A stretch of DNA of 64,000 nucleotides from Rhyzopertha dominica. Its lineage: Eukaryota > Arthropoda > Insecta > Coleoptera > Bostrichidae. Of this stretch, positions 23,767 through 33,397 are shown piece by piece. The notes beneath the pieces were generated by a model. That model worked only from the letters and a program-made list of their open reading frames with translations. It searched no databases and was not told where the DNA came from. Each line of letters begins with the position of its first letter. Positions within the stretch are counted from its first letter, which is position 1. Made by a program: the position numbers and the translations under genes. Location: assembly GCA_025024175.1 (NCBI GenBank), contig QCXZ01000041.1, positions 27,027,786 through 27,091,785 on the forward strand, written 5' to 3'.

Positions 23767-24409
23767 CTGTGAATCAGTCGTTAACTCTAGGCCTCTGACC
23801 TATTTGTCTGATGATTCTTCAGATCTAGTTCCAGTTACTCCAAATATGTTTTTACGAGAAATAGTAGAAAGTGGGGTTCCTGACTGCGACAAAGTAGACA
23901 GAGGTACTTTAACTAAGCGTATCGCATACCAACAGCAATTAAGGGATGCATTACGAGCACGTTTTCGCACTGAATACTTGGGGCAATTAAAACAGACAAT
24001 TAAAGCTAAAGCATCTCGTCAGATTAACATAAATGAAGTGGTACTAATTGGCAGCGACAATACTAAAAGAATAGATTGGCCGCTAGGTCGAATAATTGAA
24101 ATGATTCCTGGTAGAGATGGTGAAATTCGTTTAGTACGTCTTCAGACTTCACATGGGCAGTTATTACGACCCCTACAGAGACTTTATCCTTTAGAAGTGG
24201 TCGGGGACTGTGATTTTGCTGTTGTCTCGCAAAGGGAAGATGTGATGAACCAGACGTGTAGCCATCCCTCGCCCAAAGAAGTGGACAAAGAGGGAAAGAG
24301 TGATAGTGGTAGTTCGGGAGTGTGCAGTGCTCAAAGCACTGAAAGCAGAGTACCCGTAAAAGTGACACGTAAAGGTCGATTGATAAAAGCACCGCAACGA
24401 TATCAGTAA
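23759..24409 (+). pseudogene. BEL-2 Pol C-terminal domain (DUF5641-type), frameshifted
   Basis: It continues integrase in the next frame with CDCESVVNSRPLTYL, then NEVVLIGSDNTKRIDWPLG and a basic tail ending at 24407-24409. This is the usual BEL C-terminal domain after the DDE core. The overlap of 8 bases with the upstream frame and the exact continuation of the NSRPLTY block show a single small indel near 23760, not a separate gene. Confidence 0.9.
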
Positions 24410-24465
24410 TCATACTATCCAATGTCCTGATTTTTTGTGAGATAATTTTGGTTAAAATTATTCTC

Positions 24466-24476
24466 AGGTGGGAGGA
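24466..24476 (+). other. Polypurine tract of BEL-2
   Basis: AGGTGGGAGGA lies immediately before the 3' LTR; its single T interrupts an otherwise all-purine run. Confidence 0.65.
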
Positions 24477-24700
24477 TGTTACGGACATTTGATAGGTTGA
24501 TTAGGAATAGAAAAAATGTTTTAGGTTTTTGTCAGTCAGTTGATATAGAAACGAAAAAAAGTCGTTTATAAATGTTTGAATGAAGAAGTTATATGAACTG
24601 TTAAGAAAGGTATTGAATAATTAAACGTTGTATTCTACTCCAATCTATTATTTGAACAAAGTGTTAGTGAAAAACGGGTAGATTTTCATTGCACTGGAAA
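24477..24700 (+). repeat. 3' LTR of BEL-2
   Basis: Matches 18701-18925 with four differences. It is followed directly by the TSD copy GTTAC at 24701-24705. Confidence 0.93.
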
Positions 24701-24705
24701 GTTAC

Positions 24706-26029
24706 AATTGACTGAAGTTGAAGTTCCCTGTGACACATTTCCCTCTTCTTTCTTATGAAGAAGTAAGTGATGGGGCTTTGTACAATTATCCACAGCACAG
24801 GATTTTCTCTTGGAGCAACCTTTCAGCGTATGTCGTGGAGAAAGGCATGAAAAACAGCATCTTCTACTTGTGACTACAGACCACTTTTCATCCACGGGCA
24901 GTGACTTGAATTTTTCGCAGTTTACTAGGCCGTGTGCGGTATCACAATAAATGCAGTTCTTCGTATTCAGTACAGTCATTGTAGTGTTCCTGTTTTTAAA
25001 TTTTCCTTGATCGTTGGCGGCAGTGTCCACATTAATTGACGTTCCGAGCTTACTCATGGCACTGGCTTTCTTGTCTAACCACAACGAAAACTCGACTAAT
25101 TTGTATTGCTCTATCCATGACAACTTCTGAGACATTGGTAGTTTATCGACAAGTTCTTGGAGAAAATGTGGGCTGCATAGATATTCTTCCCCAAACGATT
25201 CCACAGTGGCAATAAAATTCTTGATTTCGTCGGAAAAAGATATAAATAATGCAAATTTTTCCGACTTTATCACGGGAAACTGTTTCAGTTTATTCAGCAA
25301 CAGGGATATGATGAGCTCGGGTCTGCCAAATCTTGATGTTAGCAGGTTGAGTACTTTTTCCACATTTTGCGGTAAAATCAACAGTGACTGTACAACTTGT
25401 TTCGCATGTCCCTTTAGTGCCATCTGCAAGCGACACAGGTTTTCCTCATTGGTGTAGCCGCAGGTTTTCGTCGACATTCTGTACTGCTGAATAAAATTGG
25501 GCCATTCCATCGGGTTTCCGTCGAACGTTGGTAGACTTGGAATTGACTGTTTTGACAAAAGCCTCGCAAGTTGAGGAATCTCCTCTAAGTGAATCTTTTC
25601 AAAGTATTCTGACGTTGACAAACTGTCTGATTTGATTTTGACGTAGAATGGTTTTTACTGTCGCCCCACGGCATTTTCTTGTCTAACCATGCTGGGATAT
25701 CTGGTTGTCGAATTTCGTCGTCTTCGATCTCGACTCTTGAGTGCTCTTTATCAGATTCTTCTTCTAACATTTTTAAAGCTAATTCTACGTCCAAAGCTTC
25801 CTGTTCTAGACGTATTTTCTTCAGTTTATTTTCCCATTGGGCTTTTTTAAAGTTTAGAGATGTTTGACTTTTTCCTGATTTTTTTAGATGTCGTACGGGT
25901 GCTACCGGCTGACTGGTGTTGATCACTTTTTGTAGAGTGTCGTTCCACAATTGACTGTCGTTCATGATCTTCACCCTTGTCGATAAGTTCCTTGCAGGAA
26001 ATTCTTCTGTTTCTTAGATTAATACTCAT
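24706..26029 (-). pseudogene. BEL-1 Gag, frameshifted
   Basis: The likely start is the ATG at 26029-26027. Three pieces in different frames follow. 26029-25847 and 25974-25622 form an acidic and basic coiled-coil-like N-terminus with AWLDKKMPWGD. 25621-24706 has the DUF1759 block (LPTFDGNPMEWPNF and SRFGRPELI) and two zinc-knuckle clusters (CIYCDTAHGLVNC, and CCFSCLSPRHTLKGC with CTKPHHLLLH). The frame is cut by the BEL-2 LTR; the last residues of the open frame belong to that LTR. Two frameshifts inactivate it. Confidence 0.9.
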
Positions 26030-26042
26030 AGCGCTGTCGGTT

Positions 26043-26057
26043 GGTTTCGAAGGACCA
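26043..26057 (-). other. Primer binding site of BEL-1 (candidate)
   Basis: On the minus strand TGGTCCTTCGAAACC begins three bases after the 5' LTR. It starts TGG and includes the complement of a T-loop-like TTCGAA, so a tRNA primer is plausible. The tRNA was not identified. Confidence 0.45.
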
Positions 26058-26060
26058 AAA

Positions 26061-26211
26061 TGTAGTTTCTTTTTAAAATGTAAAGAGTTAAATTATTTTT
26101 TATATTTTATTGACGTATTTTTACATTAACAACTTGTGTTCTTTTTTTTATATAAACAACTCTGAAAATAATATGATGTCACACACGCACTGGATATCTG
26201 GATCTGCAACA
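26061..26211 (-). repeat. 5' LTR of BEL-1
   Basis: Pairs with 12765-12912. On the minus strand it begins TGTTGCAGATCC and ends GAAACTACA. TAACC follows at 26212-26216. Confidence 0.9.
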
Positions 26212-26713
26212 TAACCTATCTGAATTATCTTTAAATATACCATATTTGATTTGCTTTACAGCTTCTATAAGAAATTCTAATACCAGATTTTAATAAAATA
26301 TTGTAGTGTAAATGGTAACTTTCTTGCAGCGTTGATAATCATTATAACAAATTTTTGACTACTGAACAATTAACTAAAAAAATATGCAATGATTATGGTT
26401 TAAAAATTACGTGAAGAACACGCATCATGATCACTCCCTCTGTTCGGTGATCGGAGTATAGTAGTTAGAATTTTAATCACCTAGAATTAATTCCGCAAAT
26501 GACAATGATCAATAAACACTATAATTGCATCTGCACATGAATCAGTGCCTTGACTGCATTGCGTTAGGTCGGTCTGATTCTTCATTATATTACGTTGCAA
26601 CTGTCTCTGTTTCCTCCAAATTATGTTACATTACTACGATGGCTCTGAAGGGCCAAGCAAAAATAAAAATAAAACACGATTTATATTTTATACATGGAAG
26701 TGAAAAGCTGTTA

Positions 26714-26791
26714 ACTGGCAATTGTCAGATAGTAACTGACAATTGCCAGATGTTAACTGACAATTGCCAGATGTTATCTGGCAATTGTATA
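26714..26791 (+). repeat. 21-bp palindromic array in the left arm (4 units)
   Basis: CAATTG words start at 26719, 26740, 26761 and 26782, exactly 21 bases apart. Units carry CTGRCAATTGYCAG, whose consensus CTGGCAATTGCCAG is a perfect 14-base palindrome. The linkers TAGTAA and TGTTAA vary. Confidence 0.9.
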
Positions 26792-27074
26792 CGCTAGTTA
26801 TTTGACCAGCCGGCGCGGTAGGCGTATGCAAAATGTCACAACAATCGCAATATCCAAAAAATAGTTAATTGTATAATCTAAGGGCTTATCTTAAGGGATT
26901 ACATTAAATAAACCTTCCTGCATACCAACATACATACCGCAACTTAGCTAACATTTAAAATTGAAATGAATTAAAATGTAGTAAAAAAATAAAAGTACAT
27001 ATTTTATTAATCTTTTAGATATAAATATGTANAAAATCATACNAAAAGAAACATAAAATCTAAAGATTACATAC

Positions 27075-28611
27075 TATCTTATTTCTAGGATGTATATCCA
27101 AGAAAACAAAGACATGAAATATAGAATACAGCACTAATACCGAATACCTATTGCAATTGGGGCATATAAAAATGGACGGAATCGTTTTTATTATTAACGC
27201 AATCTAAATGAAACAAATTTAAACATCAATCACACACCTGATTGTGGCTATGTCAGACACTCCTATATTGCACTGTGAATATACCCATGTTCCATTTTTT
27301 AGACAAAACATAGGTACCTATTTATTTGTTTTTATTAGATTACATTACATACCTATACATTTATTTCTGTAATTATAACATCCATATAACATATCCTTTA
27401 TGTCACATTTGCTGAGAATTTTATTTTTGTAAATATCTTTTCGTAATTTACCAATCCACTTCAGGATTATACCTGTTCTGTCCTGTTTTTTTAGTTTGTT
27501 AAAAGGTTTACAACCTCATGTCTCTTCATTTTCCTTTTAGATGGTAGACAAATGGCGGTACGATTACTGCCACAAGGTCAGTCCCTCTTTTTATAAATCG
27601 GTGGAATTTTAATGTTCAAGCTCAGTATTATCAAAATTAAGGTTGTTTTTGTTAGTGTCTAAATTTTGAAGATGCTTACCTTGAAAATTTTGTATATTAT
27701 TAATTGGTGTGCCAGCACCTTAATCTCCACTTTTCACTTATACCATGTATGAATGTGAAGACTTTATTTTGAAAATTGCATTTTCGTTTTGCGTACCTGA
27801 AATATAATTTTCTGTATTAATATTCACCCGCCCCCCACTCCTTTATTTGACATTTAACAAAAAATGTNNTAAACAAAAATGTTAGATATTAGTCCAAATA
27901 ATCTTAAAATGTTTAATACCGCAGACATTTATTAGGCTAAAAATGACACAAACATTAATTTTGTAATTTGAAGGTACCACAGCGCCCTCTAGCGGTCATT
28001 TTAGAAACTCGAAAATATTTTCCAGCAATTTCTCTTGGCCACTTAAGAAATTTTTTACCTCAAAGCTCTAGGGCTACTGGTTTATGAGATATGACCCGCC
28101 ACCTCTCTTATTTGCTCACCCTGTACTTGCGGACTTGTGCTATACAATACACAACAGCTGATTACCGTTGAGTTCTATGATAGCTGCACATGTGTGTATT
28201 TGAGATATGAAATGTTATAAATACTTTAATTATTAATGAAATTGGCATCATGAAATATATTTAAATTTGTTATTAACATAATGACTTTGGAAATACAACA
28301 GGTATAACGAAAGTAATAATAATTAATAACCGCAATACCTAATAATACTATTATAATAAAAATAATTGCTGTTAAAGACAAATAAACCGCTGTGCAAGCG
28401 AGCGGGACTTTGATATTTATCGATCATCAACCGGATATCAATAATTATTCGTTTGTAACTTATTATGTATCCTAATATTTGCTAAATTTAACATTTTTTT
28501 GGTATATTATATAATTGTATTATTTACTTCAACTGGTCCTGATTTTAAACATACCGTGGTACCTATTTATCAAATGCTTAAGACCATTTCAAATGTACCA
28601 GCAATATTTAG
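27075..28611. other. Interior of the long-inverted-repeat element; no gene found
   Basis: AT-rich, with several N bases. At about 27965-28130 is a piece ending in CACCCTGTA. Its reverse complement starts TACAGGGTG followed by a CATATCTCATAAACC stretch, a wording often seen at ends of arthropod DNA elements. It may be a separate nested insertion. No transposase motif was seen. Confidence 0.4.
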
Positions 28612-28878
28612 GTATGTAATCTTTAGATTTTATGTTTCTTTTTGTATATCTAAAAGATTAATAAAATATGTATTTTTATTTTTTACTACATTTTAATTCA
28701 TTTAAATTTTAAATATTAGCTAAGTTGCGGTATGTATGTGGGTATGCAGGAAGGTTTATTTAATGTAATCCCTTAAGATAAGCCCTTAGATTATACAATT
28801 AACTATTTTTTGGATATTGCGATTGTTCTGACATTTTGCATACGCCTCACGCGCCGGCCGGTCAAATAACTAGCGTAT

Positions 28879-29187
28879 ACAATTGCCAGATAACATCTGG
28901 CAATTGTCAGTTAACATCTGGCAATTGTCAGATAGTAACTGGCAATTGCCAGTTACTATCTGACAATTGCCAGTTACTATCTGGCATTGCCAGTTATTAT
29001 CTGGCAATTGCCAGTTACTATCTGACAATTGCCAGTTACTATCTGGCATTGCCAGTTATTATCTGACACTTGCCAGTTACTATCTGGCAATTGGCAGTTA
29101 CTATCTGGCAATTGCCAGTTATTATCTGACAATTGCCAGTTATTATCTGGCAATTGTCAGATAGTAACTGGCAATTGCCAGTTAACA
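28879..29187 (+). repeat. 21-bp palindromic array in the right arm (about 15 units)
   Basis: Fifteen units start near 28881 and end near 29187, spaced 21 bases. Two units are 20 bases because one A of CAATTG is missing. Those two short units recur 62 bases apart (28986 and 29048), suggesting three-unit block duplication. The palindromic core CTGGCAATTGCCAG is largely kept while the 6-base spacers vary. Confidence 0.92.
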
Positions 29188-29267
29188 GCTTTTCACTTCC
29201 ATGTATAAAATATAAATCGTGTTTTATTTCTATTTTTGCTTGCCCCTTCAGAGCCATCGTACATTAC

Positions 29268-30404
29268 AAATACATCACAGGAAGGAATTTGTCCAGATTC
29301 TGTTGTGTTACTATCTAAATTATCTCTATGAATACCCTCTTTACTTACACAAGGAAGTATTAATCATTACTTAATTTTACAGTTTGTATTATTTCGTTTT
29401 TATTTTTGCGCTCAGTTCCACGTCATTTTTGCGAAACGAGCTTTAACCGTAATAAATGGGTTAAATCCTCTTATCATTGGTTTTCTTTCACTTATGTTCG
29501 ATAGTTTTTTTTTCTGGAAGACATGTAGTGGTGACGACTGATTGTGAACGAATTTTTTTGACTTAACTGGGCTATATGCTGTCTTACATGTTCACTAAAC
29601 CAAAGTTTTTTATCTTTATACAGAACTTCAGTGGTTCTCCTAAATAAGCGTAAGCATAAGAAGTGCAAATGCTCGGCGGCCTTTATCAACCAGCGGAGTA
29701 AAGCTTAAATAGGGGATATAATTTATATTTGTTTGGAAGTACTTGGTAGCAAGCAAAAACCTGTGGGTGGGTTGTGTCGTATAACGCAGTTAATATAAAG
29801 TTTCCCATTGGTCCTAAACATCTGTTTGAGGAGGCCAAATGTGGCAGCGGCCAAGAGAAACAAATAATTAGAGAACAATTACACAATCAACAAAGAATGG
29901 TTGTAGAACCCTTCTCAGGATGACTAATTAGCTGAACACCTAAGGATTTGAATAAACCACGAAACTTCAACACTGCAATTAATCCAAGCTTAATTTCTGT
30001 CACGGTGCCGCGGTTACCTTGTAACAGATAAAATGCCGAATGATTTATGATTAATCAGCGAACAGCAAGTTTTAGAATGAAATAATCTTTCTCCTAAAAT
30101 GGTATTTACAAGCATTCATTACTGTCAGATGTTATATTCGGGAGCGTAGGTTCTTATTTCATGCTCCTTGCTCACCGTTGGTATCACATGTGCTGAAAAC
30201 ATAAAGATACGGCAAGTAAAACACTCAACATACTAATAATCTTCGGAATTCAAGATTTTATTAAGAACAAACGCTTAAAGTGTGCTAAATTTGTGGAAGT
30301 AAGCTTCATAACTCATGTTCTGAGATATACCTACTTACACTAATCAAAAAATCAGCATCTCGATCCGTTGTTAAAGTTTGTCAGCTTTAGCTACTAGATG
30401 CTTT
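29268..30404. other. No recognised gene
   Basis: Minus-strand open frames at 29492-29689 and 29686-29886 have mixed composition but no family features I recognise. Confidence 0.25.
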
Positions 30405-30990
30405 CATTATCTGCTGCATAGTTTAGTTATTTTGCAAAACAAAGCCACAACTGTATCCAGTGATAAATTTTGTAAATTCACATTTTGATGAAATTTGTCA
30501 ACAAATAATATATTCTTGTTGTATTTTATCAGAGCGACTAGACGACGAACTTTTTTAATAGTGCTATCCCTATATATGCGATCAAATTGACTCATAGAAG
30601 TATAAGGCTGTGAAAATTTTATAACAAATGAACGCTTCGTTTCTGGAAATTTTATTATAACTAACCGTGTATTAGATGTCAAAATCTGTCACCGTGCCTT
30701 AAACTATTATGAGGATCTCTTGCTAGGATTGACAGTACCACATTTTTGGATATTTTTGGTCTTGCATCTTACATCCTTCCAATAGCTCTCCACTGTTAAA
30801 AAAGTTTCGTACTTACTAGTAGATTTTCCAGTCATTAGTTTTTTCGGTGTAAACTTGAAATGTTGAAAGCTAGTTTCCAGACTTTGTAGCCTCTCCTGGT
30901 GAGTTTTACTGGAACGGCTCGTCGATTACCGCTTCTCTGGTAGGATTTTGAAAATTCTTAAACAATTCATTCAGCAGCACGTACTTCTGA
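30405..30990 (-). pseudogene. piggyBac-like transposase remnant
   Basis: On the minus strand, LLNELFKNFQNPTREAVIDE (about 30976-30915) corresponds to the block with the first catalytic Asp. RRGYKVWKLA (about 30890-30860) is the characteristic piggyBac RGYKVW motif. KCGTVNPSKRSS (about 30755-30720) matches the family's CGTVR.NRK block. IKFPETKRSFVIKFSQPYTS then QFDRIYRDSTIKKVRR (30650-30530) resembles the region around the last catalytic Asp. The stretch between IDE and RGYKVW is shortened. Stops and frame changes separate the blocks. Terminal repeats and TTAA duplications were not found. Confidence 0.68.
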
Positions 30991-31578
30991 GCCAATTTTT
31001 TTTAGTCGCAACGTCTGACTTCTGCTATAAGATCTGTGATTCTGTGTCATCGTCTGCTCTGCAACTGCTATGGGATTTAGAATTATGATTCAGCACTTCT
31101 AAAGCTATTTCTGTCATAAGGACATCATTCGTTATATTTGCTAATATAAAGGGTAGACCAGCCATATTTCTACTCTGAATCAATGTAGTAGTCAAGGAAG
31201 GGGTGGTGCAAATAGGGTACCACAATATTAGACACTAAACACATTACTAGAAGCTCACCTACAATGGTTTTTTTCCAAATAAAGTTGCATTTTCCTTGTG
31301 ATAATAACGCTTTAGCAACAAAAACAACGATTTCGCTCTCAATATACGTAAACAGAGATTAATAATAGCTAATAATTTTTGTGATGGTGTATATTATAGC
31401 ATCTCTCACTATTTCAAAGAAATTATATATTTAAATAAAAGCCTTATCTTGTGGAATTATTGTCGTGAAGGTGGACTGATCATAGGAGGTGGGTTCGGAA
31501 CATTAAAATTAATACTACAAACTACTTCAAAATAATTATACCTAGTGGGATAAAAAGACATACTATAAATGTACATAT
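30991..31578. other. No recognised gene
   Basis: AT-rich. It may hold the eroded N-terminal part of the piggyBac-like gene (minus-strand open frame 31025-31225), but no motif proves it. Confidence 0.25.
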
Positions 31579-31586
31579 ACTTAATA

Positions 31587-33389
31587 CATGGTAGTAGATA
31601 GAGAGGTATACGCACGACCATATGGTAATTGTATGCAACTGCGGCCCAGATTCGTAGTCAGTGTAGGAGAGAGAGGTCTAGTAAGAGCGCTCGCGAGTGA
31701 CATGCATAACCATACATTTGGTGTGGTATTTGTATGAAGTTTTTTGAAATAACAAAAATGGGAAAGTATTGTGTGGTGCCGAAATGTAACAGTAATTCTT
31801 CCGATAGAGCTTTATATGCAAAAAAAAATTAAATCGTCGAAATGCTCCACATGTAGGGACCATCTTCACCGAACAAATGTTTCTGATACAACTGGTCTTC
31901 ATCTACACTTACTATTTTAAAATCCAGAAGGCGGCTAAATCATCCAAATCAGATCATTTCACAGTTTAAAAAAATAAAAAATATTTTAACCAAACATATT
32001 CACAGTGTTGTTTTTGACAGTGTAGTGGATGAATTGTTTTCAAACACATATTGTATTTCGTTTCCTTGTAAAGAATACGAAGCAGAAATACTTTCAAAAT
32101 TTTGTTTATTGTTATATTATAATGAGAATTAAATAGTACTATAAGCACAATGACAGAGATACTAATATATCAAGTGCAAGAAAAGAGAAGGAATCTAAGT
32201 TACAGTTTTTTTTAATTTTTAGATCCTCTTGTAGTGTATTTTTAATAAACGTTGACTGCAGAAGCACCATTCTGTACTTAATTTTACTTCCACATCCAAC
32301 GGATGGGAAGTATTGTATCGCGAAAGAAATTTTCAATTTTTTTTATTTGCTCAATCGCTTTAAAATGCTGAAAACATCCAAAAACAAAATTTGAGCAAAA
32401 ATTTCGTGTTTGTGTATGTCTGTCTGTGTGTGGACGCGATAACTTACGAAAGACTTAACATATGAACTTGAAATTTGGCATACATATAAATCTCAACTAC
32501 CCAAAGCAACATGTTGTTTTTGGTGTGAGTAGGGTATAGGCCCCCTTCCCTAAAATTGTGGGGTAGCTACCTTTTTTGCAAACTTTTATTTTTTCCTTTT
32601 AGTATGTGATTAGTGGTATAATTGCGAGTATTATTAGTCCCTATAAATTTTCGGTGCAGCAAACTGTTTAGAAGAAAGAACGGTCATTTTAAAAAACCTG
32701 TTTTTGCCAAATATGTCAGAAAATACTTAATATATTCAAATATGAAAATACCATCCGATAGTAAATAAAATTTCTCACAAAAAGTGTTTAAAAATGTTTC
32801 CAAAATTTTGACATTTTCGAAATATTTCAAAAAAAATAATTTTGGGCCCTGTTCTCAGAACTTTTTTAAATTTTGCTATTATATAGAAAATAAATTTCTG
32901 ATCGAAAAGCACTCTTGCAATTGTTTTGTTTCGTTTTCGAGTTATTTAGAAAAAAACGATTTTACAAATTTATGGATTTTTGCTAATATCACGAGGACCG
33001 TTTGCCAAAGAAAAAATGTCTAGAGATAAAAAATGCTCAAAACCTCACTATTGATGGTATAATATAAGAAATAAAAGCGTAAATATAATTTTGACAATTT
33101 GATTTGGAAATATTGTTTCAATTTGTAGCGGATTCTCATTACCTGACGCAAAGTTGTTGCACAAGTAACAACAGAATTTTACCATTTCCACAGTTTTTGA
33201 ATGATAAATGGACCATCACTATTCGCTTAGGTAATTTTAGGAATCAAATTGATGATATTATCAACACAGCGTGCGCTTATGCAAAGCGGAGCGATTCCCA
33301 CTATTCTCTATCTCTCTCTAACGTGACTGGCTACGAAATCGGCCCGCTCCACACGGTGTCGTGCGTATAGCTTTCTATTTACTACCGTG
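31587..33389 (+). mobile_element. P-like (THAP) DNA transposon, non-autonomous remnant
   Basis: The ends are inverted: CATGGTAGTAGATAGAGAGG on the left and CACGGTAGTAAATAGAAAGC as the reverse complement of the right end. Similarity continues through TATACGCACGAC and, less well, to about 100 bases. ACTTAATA flanks both sides (31579-31586 and 33390-33397), a perfect 8-bp TSD. A THAP-type start lies 171 bases inside the left end. CA-starting ends, 8-bp TSD and THAP together indicate the P superfamily. No catalytic domain was recognised in the 1.8 kb. Confidence 0.8.
31758..31833 (+). pseudogene. THAP zinc-finger N-terminus
   Basis: ATG at 31758 begins MGKYCVVPKCNSNSSDRAL, the C-x4-C start of a THAP DNA-binding finger, typical of P-element transposases and THAP genes. 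The frame stops at TAA after a run of A bases, probably a slippage indel. The second Cys and the His of the finger were not found downstream. Confidence 0.65.
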
Positions 33390-33397
33390 ACTTAATA

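Larger units (their letters stand above)
18701..24700 (+). mobile_element. BEL/Pao LTR retrotransposon BEL-2 (plus strand), nearly intact, nested in BEL-1
   Basis: A 6000-bp element with two LTRs (18701-18925 and 24477-24700). The LTRs differ by one A-run indel and three substitutions in about 225 bases. GTTAC flanks both sides (18696-18700 and 24701-24705) as a 5-bp TSD. Internal order is PBS, gag-pol, PPT. The polyprotein frame is interrupted by a single TGA (21022-21024) and one frameshift (about 23760). LTR similarity of roughly 98% indicates a much younger insertion than BEL-1. Confidence 0.95.
12765..26211 (-). mobile_element. BEL/Pao LTR retrotransposon BEL-1 (minus strand), host to three nested insertions
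   Basis: Two short LTRs of about 150 bp (12765-12912 and 26061-26211) bracket minus-strand gag and pol. The 5-mer TAACC lies directly outside both ends (12760-12764 and 26212-26216), the TSD length usual for BEL/Pao. The 5' LTR starts TGTTGCAG and ends in CA on the minus strand. Mariner, a Ty3/gypsy-like fragment and BEL-2 were inserted later. Subtracting them leaves about 5.5 kb, a normal BEL length. Domain order is Gag, protease, RT, RNase H, integrase. Several stops and frameshifts make it inactive. Confidence 0.92.
26635..29261. mobile_element. 2.6-kb element with long inverted repeats containing 21-bp palindromic arrays
   Basis: Left arm 26635-27074 (440 bp) is inverted and highly similar to right arm 28612-29261 (650 bp). 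The ends read TACGATGGCTCTGAAGG. CATTAC lies immediately outside both ends (26629-26634 and 29262-29267), a likely 6-bp TSD. Each arm has, in order from the outside: about 75 bases of unique terminal sequence, an array of 21-bp units, and about 280 bases of unique sequence. The arm length difference is explained by array copy number (4 against 15). The interior has no recognised coding sequence. Layout resembles foldback-type elements, but a 6-bp TSD does not clearly point to a superfamily (Dada and Polinton are among those with such lengths). Confidence 0.85.

Noticed and set aside
26525..26797. Open frames running through the 21-bp arrays (also 28836-29257)
   Set aside because: The 21-base period is a multiple of three, so the arrays stay open in several frames on both strands; the peptides are repeat artefacts.
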